A program made the position numbers and the translations under genes. 64,000 nt of DNA from DSOI01 sp041394885 (GTDB lineage Bacteria; Acidobacteriota; Terriglobia; Bryobacterales; Bryobacteraceae): contig JAWKHI010000028.1 in NCBI GenBank assembly GCA_041394885.1, positions 1-64,000 of the forward strand, given 5' to 3'. Below the pieces are notes generated by a model. It saw nothing but the letters and a program-made list of their open reading frames with translations, had not been told where the DNA came from and did not search any database. Positions 9,763 to 19,484 of this stretch are shown here, one piece after another (the first letter of the stretch is position 1; each line of letters starts with the position of its first letter).

Positions 9763-10132
9763 CCGGTTTCGGCCGGAAGCGCCGCCTCGGCCGCCACCAG
9801 GCCTCCAGCGCGCGAATCTGCGGGCCAGTCAACTTGCCCGACAGCGGCATGGGTTGCGCGAGTTCGCCGGACGGCCCGCAAGAGTTTGCTCCCGGCAACG
9901 TCATGCGGCGACGATCACGGGGTAAGCGTCCGTACCTTTGCGCAGCCCGGCGGCGGAATCGAGGCGCAGAGTATTGGCGAAGGTGACTTCACGCTGGCGC
10001 TATGGCAGGAATAACAACGCTCCGCCAGCAAGGGGGCGGATCTGCTCTCAAAGTACTCCACATCGGACGGAGACGGCGCCGCGGGAAGGGAAGACCCGCC
10101 GCGCAGAGCACCGAGATAGAGATCCACCGCAT
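9640..10132 (-). pseudogene. Frameshifted N-terminal PSCyt1 cytochrome-like domain of the 7042-9762 gene
   Basis: Reading the minus strand in changing frames recovers the expected domain. A short leader starts at ATG 10132 (MRWISISVLCAAG), then YFESRSAPLLAERCYSCHS with the CxxCH motif in one frame, NTLRLDSAAGLRKGTDAYPVIV in another, and MTLPGANS with PMPLSGKLTGPQIRALEAWW in a third. The pieces are in the correct order for a planctomycete-type cytochrome C domain. At least four frame changes separate them. The protein similarity survives in every piece, so the breaks are recent or are sequence errors. Confidence 0.75.
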
Positions 10133-10335
10133 GGTTCTTCGATGGTCCATATCATATCGCTTTCTTCAGACTGCTGTTGGTGTAAACTTCGGCAGAGGCT
10201 GGCAAGGGTGCGGCGGTTGAAACCCGAAGAGACGAATGCGTCGGGGAGCTTGGTATACTGAGAAATTCGCGGACGCGAGGGCCACGGTCGGGAGTCTGTC
10301 CGGCCACTTAGCGGCCGGATTGTATCCAGTCCACG

Positions 10336-13070
10336 ATGAAGTACGTCATCCTCTCTCTCTTGACAGTAAGCTCGCTGGTTTTTCTCCCCGGGCTTGAACG
10401 CGGCCGAAACATTCACAACAGGCCAAGCCCGCCCGGTTGGTTATCGGACAGCGCACGTTCACCGCGCCAGGACGTGGGTGCGTCGCAAACGCTGCTGGGC
10501 GCGGTGGGGCGTGGCCTATGGCGGGGACATGCTGGTTGTGGTGGATGCGAACCGGCCTGGGCGCTTCTCCGATCAACCATCGCGTTCTCCTTTATAAGAA
10601 TCTGTCGACGGCGCTGCCCGAAGCCGGGTGAACTGCCGCAGACCCGCCGATGCAACGTGTGCGTGGGTGAGGCGACGGTGGTTCTGGGCCAAGCGGATTT
10701 CGACAAGGGCGGAACTGCGGAGGCGCCGTCGGAAGACGATGCGTACGCCTCTCGGCGTGGCCACCGACGGTGCGTCTGGTGGTGGCCGACACGGACCACA
10801 ACCGGGTCCTTATCTGGAATACGATTCCCCAGGTCAACGATGCCGTAATGGATGTGGTGGTGGGCCAGCCGGACTTCAGTCCGTGTTGGTGAACGGGGGA
10901 CGCGGTGGAACGCCGGGGAACAACACGATGCGCGGACCGCGGGGGTGTGGCTCCAGGGCAAGCTGTTCGTGGCCGATACGGGCAACAACCGCGTGCTGAT
11001 TTTCAACTCGGTTCCGACGTCGAACGGCGCGGCGGCGAGTGTGGTGTTGGGCGCGCCCAACTTCGAAACCGCGGTGCAGACCGATCTGACCAAGACGGAC
11101 TTCCACCGAAGGGGAATGATTTCCGTACGCCGGTCTCATCACCAGCGACGGATCGCATCTGGTGGTAACGGACTTGGGCAACAACCGCGTGCTGATCTGG
11201 AACTCGGTTCCGACGCAGAATCAGGCTCCGCCGGATCTGGTGCTCGGCCAGCCGGACTACCAGCGGCCGGTCAACAACGTACAGGCTCTGTGCGAGCCCA
11301 ACGGGCAGGACGCAGATGGCAACAACACGTATCCGGCTTTTGCGAGTCGACGCTCCGAGTTTCCCGTTTCGCCTTGATCGGCGGGCAATGCTGTTCGTGG
11401 CCGACGGCGGCGGCCTGGTCCGGGTGATGATCTACAATACGCTTCTTAGAGAAGCGGTGAACAGGAATGGACGCGGTGCTGGGACAGATCTTCGAGCGGG
11501 TGAACCTGATCTCCGATAGCGCGGATCCGAACGGGGTGGCCAGTTCGGGCGCCGTGCGTACGCCGCAATCGCTGGCCTTCGACGGCAAGAATTTGTACGT
11601 GAGCGATCCGTTCGAAGTGGCGCGTGATGATCTTCACCGCTTCCGAGCGCAAGGTGCCCAACACGGGCGCGTGCGCAACGCGGCGATCGCGCGAGGTGTT
11701 CGCGGTGGGCGCGGTGACCTTCAGCGGTCAGGTGAGCCGGGGGCAGATCGTGAAGGTGAAGATCGGCGAGGTGGAATACAGCTACACGGTGCAGCGGGAG
11801 CAGTCGTTCGAGCAGGTGGTTCAGGGCGTGGTCGAAGTGATCAACGCGGGCGCGGGCGATCCGCTGGCGTTCGCGACACCGAACGTGGCTCGCGCGGCGA
11901 TCATTCTGACGGCGCGCGTATCGGGCAGCGAAGGGAATACGGTGGCGATCTCGGTGACCATCGAGGGTGACAACGCGGCGAGCCTGGTGGCGGCCACGTC
12001 GAGCGCGACTTTGCAGGGCGGGCAGGATGCGGCCCAGATCGCGCCGGGCACTCTGGTGTCCCTTTTCGGCGAGGGCTTGTCGACGGGTACGGCAGCGCTC
12101 CGGCTGACGCGATGGAACTGCCCACAGAATTGGCTGGCGTCCAGGTTTACTTCGATGGCATACGGGCTCCGCTGCTGATGTCGCCCGCAAGATCCGTGCG
12201 CAGGTGCCGTGGGAGGTGCTGGATGCGCAGAGCATCAACGCGGTGGTCCGCACGCGAGCCGACGATGGCAGCGTGTCGGCGGCGACGGCGGTATCGGTTC
12301 CGGTGATCCCGCAGAATCCCGGCATCTTCTGCCGCGGGGGCGCGGCCGATCCCCGGCCCGGGATCGTATACCACGGCAGCGCGTTCGCCGGGACGGTATC
12401 GGTGGACGGATCGACCGCGGCCAGTAATATCGCGACGGTACGCATCCAGGGACCGCGAGTATTCGCCACACGCTCGTGGGAAGGCGACACGCTCGAGCGT
12501 GCGGGACCAGCTGATCGAACTGATCAATCCCGGGATCCGGAAGTGGAGGCATTCGCGGCTGGGTCATTCACCCGTACCGGCTTCGTGCACGAGTGCGGGG
12601 CCAGGGCAACGGCCTGGAGTATTCGGCGTCGTCGCGCGAGGGAGGATCGGGTGATCATGACGGCGACCACATAGGCGCTGTACTGCGCCAATGAAGGTCT
12701 GGTGACGGAGGAGAATCCGGCGCTTCCGGGCAGACGGTCTGGTCTACGCCACCGGGCCAGGCTGGTGAAACCGAACGAAGCCAAAGAGGGGCAAAACACG
12801 GGGAGGGCCTACGACGGTCGAATTGAATGACCCCGTGGAGGTTCGTCTCTTCGCTTGCAGGCGGCCGCACGGCCAACGTCCTGTTCGTGGCATGAAGACC
12901 GGAGCGATCGGATTATTCGAGGGTGGCTGCTCGAGCTGAACTCGATCTGCTTACCGATCCGAAGACGCAGTTGACCATCGCGCAGGACATCTACGTCAGT
13001 AACATCGTGGTGTTCGGTCTAGCGAGCAGGCCTAACGGCTGGGCCCTGATTTCGCCGCCTACAGGCTACT
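10336..13070 (+). pseudogene. Frameshifted NHL-repeat protein with Solibacter-type C-terminal domain
   Basis: A signal peptide starts at ATG 10336 (MKYVILSLLTVSSLVFL). After that, recognisable protein runs through all three + frames in order. NHL-type repeats appear as VVADTDHNRVLIWNTIPQ, FVADTGNNRVLIFNSVP, VVTDLGNNRVLIWNSVP and LYVSDPFEV, each followed by VVLGQPDF-like sequence. One open stretch of about 170 codons (11,624-12,115) covers an EYSYTVQREQSFEQVV module and TLVSLFGEGL. Then come YFDGIRAPLL, QVPWEVLD, a second TVRIQ...GDTLE module near 12,440 and YATG-like remnants near 12,750. The total is roughly 15 or more frame changes. The intact ancestor would be a secreted protein of about 900 residues. 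Function is unknown; the NHL part predicts a beta-propeller. Confidence 0.75.
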
Positions 13071-13071
13071 T

Positions 13072-13347
13072 TCATGATCCGGCTGGGGGCGATATCCGCG
13101 TCCCCGCAAGTTCGGCGGCGGATTCGAGCTTCGGCTCTTCCACATGAAACGCTCCGGCGCGTTGGCTGCGAAAGATCAGCCCACCGGTGTCGATGTCATC
13201 CACGGCGTAATCCACGAGAAGGCTGTGAGAATTCCTCGAGGGCCAGCGCGTCTTTCAACTTTTTGGCGATGTGAGCAGCTCGAGGGGACGTTCTTCGAAG
13301 TCGGGTTCGCGGCGCAAAGTATTCAGTGTAACCGCCTCAGCGCCCGT
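13072..13347 (-). other. Unassigned stretch with a short protein-like minus-strand frame
   Basis: No complete gene is visible. On the minus strand a frame of about 48 codons (roughly 13,217 down to the TGA at 13072-13074) reads VDYAVDDIDTGGLIFRSQRAG and onward to PPAGS. The DxIDTGxLI pattern is reminiscent of formyltransferase C-terminal cores, but it is too short to call. The stretch lies between two frameshifted genes, so it may be a third damaged gene or the lost tail of the glycosyltransferase-like gene. Confidence 0.3.
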
Positions 13348-15217
13348 TTACTTGCGCCATAACGATCCGGCGGCATCGTCGACCAGGAGGCTGTATTCAG
13401 GTGGAAGCTTCCTTGGCGGCGCAGCAGCCGCGCCATCCTCATCCACGACATATTGGGCCCCGGCGGATGCGGACGCGCCAGGCCCGCCGCCACGCGGTGT
13501 TGAAGACGCCGCCCGTGCACCAGGAACCGCCCGCAAGGCTGCTGGCTGTAGACGTCGCCGACGATGTAGTAGACCGTGGTTGGCGGCGCGGCGAAGCCAG
13601 CGGCTTCCAGACAGGCGCAGAGAGCGGCAGGGAAAGTAGGCGAGCTGTTTGGACTCGCGGAGGCGGTAGAAGCGGCGAGCATCGCGGCCGGGAGCGGGAT
13701 GCAGGCACCGATCGCGACACGCAAGCGCCCGCGTGGAATCCCGGCCTGCATCCGGCGGCGACCGAGGCCACGCATATATGGCGCGGCTCCAGCCAATCGG
13801 CATCGGGGGCGCGGCGGGCGATCAGCCACACACGGCTGGCCGCCTGGAGCGTCATGAGTCCAGCGATAGCCCAGCGCAGACTCGGGAACGACTGCCACAG
13901 CCGGATGGCGATATAGAGTTCGGCGGCCAAAAGCGCGCCCTGGACGTAGCGCACACTGTTGAGATCGTGGCGGAGGAAATGCAGGTCACCCGGCGCCGCG
14001 CTGGCGCTGTAAGGCAGAACGACATAGGTGCCCCAGCACACCAACTGGACCAATGCCATTCCGGTGCCGGCGCACCACCGGCGGCGAATGATCGCGCGGG
14101 TGACGACGGCCAGCGAGCCCACCACGATGGCCGCGACGACGAGTGGAAACAGCACGCCGAGCGGAGAGACTCCCGATTCGGGGGCGAACAGCAGACGCCA
14201 CAGTCTCGGGTCGCCCACGCTGGCGCGGATGGAGGTGCTCGACAGATCCGCGGTTCCCGGCAGCACCAGGGGTCCCAAGCGCGCCTCAAAGGGATAGAAG
14301 GGATTGCCGTGGATCCAGACCTTGCGCACGAAGAAGTGTCCGGCGGCGAGCATCCAGGCGGCGAAGGCCCAGGCGGCGGCGCGCCACATACGGGTGTCGC
14401 GAACCCAGATCGTCATGGCGGCGAAGGCGGCGCACAGCAGGATGAGTCCGAGCGCCTTGGCGGAAAGGAAAATGGCGGCCATGGCGACCCATGCGGCATT
14501 GACCGGATGAATGAGCGTGTCGCGGCCGCCGTTCCAGGCCCGGACGGCAAGCCAGGCAGCGAGGGCTTGTCCGGCGGCGGCGATCATGTCGTTCTTGATG
14601 GTGGAGACACCGGACGGGATGAGCCAGAGGTGGGGGAAGGCGAGCAGCGCAGCGACGGCAGGAATCGCGAGCCGCCGCGTGGCGCCGAGTTCGCGGGCCA
14701 ACAGCAGGAGGACGCATCCGAGAAGCACGACGGGTTTCAGCGATTGCAGCCAGAAGACGCCGGCGCTCTTGGCGAGGATCATGGCCGGAAGGTAAGTCAA
14801 TTCCCAAAAGGCCGGATACTCGTAGGCGTTCCAATACGGAGTGGCGGCATTGGCTGCCCAATCGACGACGTAGCTCAGGTTGTAGAGGGAGTCGACTTCT
14901 TCGAGTGGCCGAATGGTGGCGGCGGTGAGGAGGGCGAGGAAAGCGGCGGCGAGCGCGCCGGGGGCCGAGGGATCGCCGAGAGTCCAATCGCGCCGCGACA
15001 GGGCGTAGACGGCGAGCGCGGTGGCGATGGTCAGGTAGGCGGCGGGGGAATTCCAGCCTGCGAACGAGAGCGCGGAAGCGAGGAGGCTGGCGAAGCAAAG
15101 ATTGAGGGCGATGGCGAAGGCGGAGCGTTCGAGGGCGGGGAGCGAGCGGGGCGAGAGTTGCCAGCACGCGGCTGCCAAAGACAATTCCCACCCCAGATAC
15201 TGGGCCCAAGACGGCAA
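13348..15217 (-). pseudogene. Multi-pass membrane glycosyltransferase-like protein, frameshifted near its C-terminus
   Basis: The first 475 or so codons from ATG 15217 form one clean frame with about ten hydrophobic segments, a WELTYLPAMILAK stretch and NPFYPFEARLGPL. This layout resembles the GT39/ArnT-like membrane proteins of Acidobacteria. Below about 13,800 the frame drifts. KQLAYFP, LEAAGFAAPPTTVYYIVGD, CTGGVFNTAW and EYSLLVDDAAGSLWRK occur in order but in three different frames, ending at the TAA 13348-13350. The last is a typical end for this family. At least four indels are needed. The 5' three quarters look functional. The gene may be a recent pseudogene or an error-affected gene. 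Confidence 0.7.
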
Positions 15218-15260
15218 GCCGTTATTGTGGCATGGCGGGGCGGTGAATCAAACTTCGCGG

Positions 15261-16217
15261 TCAAGCGTCGAGGGAGAGGCGGGCCTGATAGACGCGGAAG
15301 CGATCATCGGGTGAGCCGGCGAGCCCGACTCGGCCGGGGCGGAGGTGGAGGTTGGACCACTGGGCCGGGTGGTTGTTGAGGGTAGCGTGAATGGCCTGGC
15401 CGTTGAACTGGACGCGGAGATCGTGGAGGCTGCGATTGAGCCTCTCCATGCGCAGATCGCCGGCGATGGGAGTGCGGGCGCCCGAAGCCAAGCGAAACGC
15501 GCGCAGGGTGAGCCAGGCATTCGAACTGACGACTTCGAGCATATGCAGGTTGGCGGCGCGGCGGTCCACCCCCAGCAGAATGCGGGCGACCCCGTCATCG
15601 GCGAGCGAGAAGCGGAGCGAGAGGACTCCGGTGAGAGCCTGAGGGACTTGCTGGTAGAGCAAGGTGCCGATCGGCTGCATCCATCCGCTTTCGATGCGCC
15701 AGGGGATGGCGCCCGGTCCGGGTCCGGACCAATCGCGGATTTCTTCACGCAGCTCGGTGTATCGTATCCAGTTGGCGAACGAAACATCGTGCGAGGCCTG
15801 TTTGGCGGGGCTCCACGCCAGCATCGAGCCGAGGCCGAACCGGCGGCCGAGCCCCACGCCACCCAGCAGGAGCGCGGCGAAAGCGGCGCGAGTTAGCCGG
15901 GCACGCCCGGTTGGCTCGCCGTCCTGGGATCGCAGAGTCATCGCCGCGGCCGGGTTTCCCCGGATGAACCGCATGTTCCGGGTGCAGGCATGGGAACAGC
16001 AGGCCATCGCGAAGACGCGGCGGAGTAGGGGGATCGGGCGTCGGCAACAGGAGCAGCGCATGGGGTTGAGATCGCGGCGGAAATCGAGGCTTCGCACGTG
16101 CCGTTGTCCGGTGTGGAGCCTGTATTCGACTTCCGAGCAGTACCAATGGCCTTGGAACCGCCGCCATAGCGGGATGAGGCTCCCGCATGCCAAACAGTGC
16201 ATCGCCTTGTGCTGCAT
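15261..16217 (-). CDS. Zinc-ribbon-like membrane-anchored protein of unknown function
   Basis: The 318-residue product has an N-terminal part with two Cys clusters: CLAC at 8-11 with a partner Cys near 27, then CSCC near 55 with CC and AC partners about 18-22 residues on. This suggests two small zinc-binding knuckles. A hydrophobic segment (AAFAALLLGGVGLG, near 111-124) follows. The remaining 190 residues are beta-rich and look like a LamG/DUF1080-type sandwich. Cytoplasmic zinc knuckles plus an exported sandwich domain is an uncommon arrangement and no family is recognised. It lies 43 bp upstream (in minus-strand order) of the membrane glycosyltransferase-like gene and may be cotranscribed with it. 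Confidence 0.6.
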   Translation of the reverse strand: MQHKAMHCLACGSLIPLWRRFQGHWYCSEVEYRLHTGQRHVRSLDFRRDLNPMRCSCCRRPIPLLRRVFAMACCSHACTRNMRFIRGNPAAAMTLRSQDGEPTGRARLTRAAFAALLLGGVGLGRRFGLGSMLAWSPAKQASHDVSFANWIRYTELREEIRDWSGPGPGAIPWRIESGWMQPIGTLLYQQVPQALTGVLSLRFSLADDGVARILLGVDRRAANLHMLEVVSSNAWLTLRAFRLASGARTPIAGDLRMERLNRSLHDLRVQFNGQAIHATLNNHPAQWSNLHLRPGRVGLAGSPDDRFRVYQARLSLDA

Positions 16218-16270
16218 CTGGTCCTTTTATTGCTCTCATCGGACCAAAACAGCGGAGTATGAGGATCGGC

Positions 16271-16969
16271 TCAGTGGAGGCGCAACCGCCCGAAGGCTTC
16301 CGGCGTGTGATACGAAGGGTTGTTGACCGGGCGCCAGGCGATGTAGCGGCGATCGGGGTTGCGGCCCTCGATCCGGTAGAGGTTCAGGCGGAGCTCATTG
16401 CCGGCTTTGACGGGACGGGAATCGATGGAAGCCCAGGGGATCCGGATTTCGCAATACCAGCGCTTCTGCTCCTGATCGATGAAACTGCGCGCCTCGATAC
16501 CCGAGTTCCAGAGCCAGTCCACCTCTCTACCTTTGCGGGCGCGATCGACATCGAGATCCACCCATTCCTCCTGCGGGGTCACTTCGAACTCCTTGTAGAG
16601 ACCGATGCGTTCGAGATCGCTGCCGATGAACACCTCGACGACATCGTTATCCCAGATGCCCCAGGTCTCGCTGATCCGGACGGGATTGTCGCGGAGGTTC
16701 ATCTGCTGGAAATCGCTGACGAACAGGAAATAGAGATTGGTTTCGGTCCACCGTGAGCGGATCGCAGTGCGCGCGCCATCCACCGGCTTGCCATAGCGGT
16801 CATTGGACGTCTCGACGCCGGGCAAACCTCGCCACGCGGGAGCCCATGGGCTGGCGGTGAGGGCAAAATCGTTCGCGGCCTGAAAGCTCAGCATGGTTGC
16901 CGGCGCGTCCGCCCGCGACTGCCCGAACACGATACCAGCGGTCAATAGTAGAAGGAGGATCGGCGCCAC
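16271..16969 (-). CDS. Secreted carbohydrate-binding family 9-like protein
   Basis: The 232-residue protein has a signal peptide (MAPILLLLLTAGIVFG). The body matches the CBM9-like pattern seen in many acidobacterial single-domain proteins: LYFLFVSDFQQMNL, GIWDNDVVEVFIGSD, YKEFEVTPQEEWVDL and WYCEIRIPWASID. The conserved aromatic and charged residues at the sugar-binding face appear present, but I cannot name the ligand. No catalytic domain is attached. The gene follows uvrC on the minus strand with a 9-bp gap, which is probably incidental cotranscription. Confidence 0.8.
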   Translation of the reverse strand: MAPILLLLLTAGIVFGQSRADAPATMLSFQAANDFALTASPWAPAWRGLPGVETSNDRYGKPVDGARTAIRSRWTETNLYFLFVSDFQQMNLRDNPVRISETWGIWDNDVVEVFIGSDLERIGLYKEFEVTPQEEWVDLDVDRARKGREVDWLWNSGIEARSFIDQEQKRWYCEIRIPWASIDSRPVKAGNELRLNLYRIEGRNPDRRYIAWRPVNNPSYHTPEAFGRLRLH

Positions 16970-16978
16970 CCGGCCATT

Positions 16979-18805
16979 TTACGGCAATTCCGGAGCGGCG
17001 GCGAAATGCTGCCGGATGCGGCGGGCGTTGGCGGCGCCCACCACCGAGGAGAGGGACTCCTCGGTGGCGGCCTTGACATCGTCGACGCTGCCCATGCCGA
17101 GCAGCAGTTTCTTCACCGTCCGCGGACCGATACCTGGAATGGCCGTCAACTCACTTTCCAGGCGCTTGGATCCACGGCGTTGGCGGTGAAACGTCACGGC
17201 GAAGCGGTGTGCTTCGTCGCGAATGGTTTGGATCACGTGGAGTACGGGCGAGTAGCGGTCCAGGGCGACGGGTTCTTCTTCCTGTCCGTGGACGTAGATA
17301 ATCTCCTCGCGTTTGGCGATGGAGGCGAGCGGCTGGTTGAGAATCCCCAACTCGTCGAGCGCAGCCGCGGCGGCGTGCAACTGGCCGAGACCGCCGTCGA
17401 TCAGAATCAGCGAGGGCATCGCGGCGCCGGTCTCCTTGATCTTGCCGTAGCGGCGGGTGACCACTTCGTGCATGGAGGCGAAGTCGTCATTGCGGTCATG
17501 GGTGCGAATGATGAACTTGCGATAGTCGGACTTCTTCATCCGCCCGTTTTCCCAGACGACCATGCTGGCCACGGTGTCAGTTCCCTGAAGGTGCGAGATA
17601 TCGAAACATTCGATCCGCTCGGGATCGGCGGTGAGCGAGAGTGCCTCGCGCACGGCTGCCACCAGGGCCGGACCGGCTTGGGCGCGGACGCGGAAGCGCT
17701 GTTCAAAACTGTGCCGGGCATTGGTTTCCACCAGCGCGAGCATATGTTTCTTTTCGCCGCGCTGTGGCGTGACGATGCGCACCTTGCGACCGCGCTTTTC
17801 CGTGAACAATTCCTCGAGCAGTTCGCGTTCCTCGAAATCGGCGGGGACGTGGACCTGATCGGGGAGGTAGCGGCTTTCGAGGTAGATCTGCTTCAGCAGG
17901 GCGGCGGCGAATTCGGCGGCATCGAACTCGTGCTGGTCTTCCCAAAAGAAATCACGGCGGTCCACGATGCGACCGTTGCGCAGGTGAAACAGATTGGCGG
18001 CCACCAGTGGGGGTTCGGCATAGACGGCAAGAATGTCGGTGTTGTCGCCGGAGGCAGCCGCCATTTTCTGCTTTTCTTCCAGCTCTTCGACGGTGGCCAG
18101 CAGGTCCCGGAGGGCGGCGGCGCGTTCGAACTCGAGCTTCTCGGAGGCCTCCTGCATACGGGCGCGCAACTGCCGCGCGAGGTCGCGATTCCTGCCTTCG
18201 AGAAACAGCTTCACATCGCGGACGGCGGAGGCGTAGGCGTCATCGGTGGTAAGACCTTCGACGCACGGACCCAGGCAGCGGTGGATGTGATACTCGAGGC
18301 AGGGTTGGGGATGCTTCCGGTCCAAATCGACGCGGCAGGAAGGCACCTGGAAGCTGCGGTGGACAAAGTCCACCAAGCGGTGGGCCAGGTTGCCGGGAAA
18401 GTAGGGGCCGAAGTAAGTCTGGCCTTTTTGGAGGCGGCGGGTTACGTAAACGCGCGGATATTTTTCGTGGGTAAGGCGGATGTAGGGATAGGTCTTGTCA
18501 TCCCGCAGCAGGACATTGAACCGGGGCTTGTACTCCTTGATAAGGTTGTTTTCAAGGGCGAGCGCTTCCTTTTCGTTGTCGACGAGGATGTAGCCGATGT
18601 CCCGGGCTTCGGCGATGAGGGTGCCGGTGCGGGAATCGGCAAGGCGGTCTTCGTTGAAATAGCTGCGAACCCGGTGGCGGAGAATCTTGGCCTTGCCGAC
18701 GTAGAGGACGGTTCCGGCGGCGTCTTTGTATAGGTAGACGCCCGGGGCGAGCGGCAGTTGCGCGGCTTTGTCTCGAAGGTCCACGGGAGGGTCGCGATGA
18801 TCCAT
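16979..18805 (-). CDS. uvrC: Excinuclease ABC subunit C
   Basis: The 608-residue product makes the dual incisions in nucleotide excision repair after UvrA/UvrB damage recognition. The GIY-YIG domain is at the N-terminus (APGVYLYKDAAGTVLYVGKAK, about residues 19-39). Two Cys-containing loops follow (QVPSCRVDL, HRCLGPCVEG). A UVR motif near 200-235 binds UvrB (ARMQEASEKLEFERAAALRD). The RNase H-like second nuclease domain is marked by ECFDISHLQGTDTVASMVVW and LILIDGGLGQL, and two helix-hairpin-helix motifs close the protein (AIPGIGPRTVKKLL). Length is normal. It is divergent from the TPR gene at 18860. Confidence 0.97.
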   Translation of the reverse strand: MDHRDPPVDLRDKAAQLPLAPGVYLYKDAAGTVLYVGKAKILRHRVRSYFNEDRLADSRTGTLIAEARDIGYILVDNEKEALALENNLIKEYKPRFNVLLRDDKTYPYIRLTHEKYPRVYVTRRLQKGQTYFGPYFPGNLAHRLVDFVHRSFQVPSCRVDLDRKHPQPCLEYHIHRCLGPCVEGLTTDDAYASAVRDVKLFLEGRNRDLARQLRARMQEASEKLEFERAAALRDLLATVEELEEKQKMAAASGDNTDILAVYAEPPLVAANLFHLRNGRIVDRRDFFWEDQHEFDAAEFAAALLKQIYLESRYLPDQVHVPADFEERELLEELFTEKRGRKVRIVTPQRGEKKHMLALVETNARHSFEQRFRVRAQAGPALVAAVREALSLTADPERIECFDISHLQGTDTVASMVVWENGRMKKSDYRKFIIRTHDRNDDFASMHEVVTRRYGKIKETGAAMPSLILIDGGLGQLHAAAAALDELGILNQPLASIAKREEIIYVHGQEEEPVALDRYSPVLHVIQTIRDEAHRFAVTFHRQRRGSKRLESELTAIPGIGPRTVKKLLLGMGSVDDVKAATEESLSSVVGAANARRIRQHFAAAPELP

Positions 18806-18859
18806 GGGAGGCTGCCGGATCCCATCCGGTACAATTTAATTGTGACACGCGGGCACCTC

Positions 18860-19312
18860 ATGACAATGTCGCGGCTGCTGCTGCTCGCCGCGCTCGCGAT
18901 GGCCGGCATCGCTGGGGATCGGCCCGAGGGCAAGGACGCGAAGCAGCAGGAACAAGCGAAAGAAAAGGAGAAGGAGAAGGCTCCTCCTCCCGAACTGACG
19001 CCCGAGGAGCCACCCGAGGAAGACGCTTCCCTGGCCGAAAAGGAATATGCGTTCAACCCGCTGCAGGCGCAGAAGGAAATGACGGTCGGCAACTTCTACT
19101 ACAAAAAGGGCAGCTATGCCGCGGCAGCGCTGCGCTATGTGGAGGCGACGCGATGGAATCCGGCCTTCGCCGATGCGTTTCTTCGTCTGGCTGAGACCTA
19201 CGAAAAACTCGAGCGGCGGGACAAGGCCCGGGAGACTTACCAGCAGTTTCTTGCGATGGCTCCGGACCACAAGCGGGCGGCGGAAGTCAAAAAGAAACTA
19301 GGCCAGAAATAG
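18860..19312 (+). CDS. Secreted TPR-repeat protein
   Basis: I choose ATG 18860, because it opens a signal peptide (MTMSRLLLLAALAMAGIAG); the frame is open further upstream but would run into the uvrC start region. The 150-residue product has a charged Glu/Lys-rich linker (about 22-55) and then two TPR units: YYKKGSYAAAALRYVEATRWNP and ADAFLRLAETYEKLERRDKA. The second ends with MAPDH. Such small periplasmic TPR proteins commonly act in envelope assembly complexes (BamD or YbgF type), but this one has no Cys lipobox that I can see. It is probably transcribed from the 54-bp gap shared with uvrC. Confidence 0.75.
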   Translation: MTMSRLLLLAALAMAGIAGDRPEGKDAKQQEQAKEKEKEKAPPPELTPEEPPEEDASLAEKEYAFNPLQAQKEMTVGNFYYKKGSYAAAALRYVEATRWNPAFADAFLRLAETYEKLERRDKARETYQQFLAMAPDHKRAAEVKKKLGQK

Positions 19313-19467
19313 ATGGCTGCCGATTGCGGTTGATTGAATACCGGAACAGGCCGAGAGTAATATCTCTCACACTTCGGGCTATCCTCTTACCGATTAGTAC
19401 AGATAAAGTCGAATTCCGGTACGCTAAGCTCTTTATATCTATGGACTTCGGGCCATGCTTTGCCTAA

Positions 19468-19484
19468 CATGGGCCAAGCCCATG
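19468..19484 (+). promoter_or_regulatory. Perfect hairpin covering the start codon of the small gene at 19482
   Basis: CATGGGC at 19468-19474 and its exact complement GCCCATG at 19478-19484 are separated by three bases. The last three bases of the second arm are the ATG start codon. If translation begins there, the start is hidden in a 7-bp stem. An additional interrupted palindrome (GAGAG at 19353-19357, CTCTC at 19364-19368) lies upstream as a possible operator. Confidence 0.45.

Noticed and set aside
13733..15379. 548-codon open frame on the + strand opposite the membrane protein gene
   Set aside because: It is Gly/Arg/Glu-rich with no domain, and the opposite strand shows clear membrane helices. 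Long antisense frames are expected at this GC content.
17006..18733. 575-codon open frame opposite uvrC
   Set aside because: The minus strand encodes an unmistakable UvrC; the + frame has no recognisable motifs and arises from complementary codon bias.
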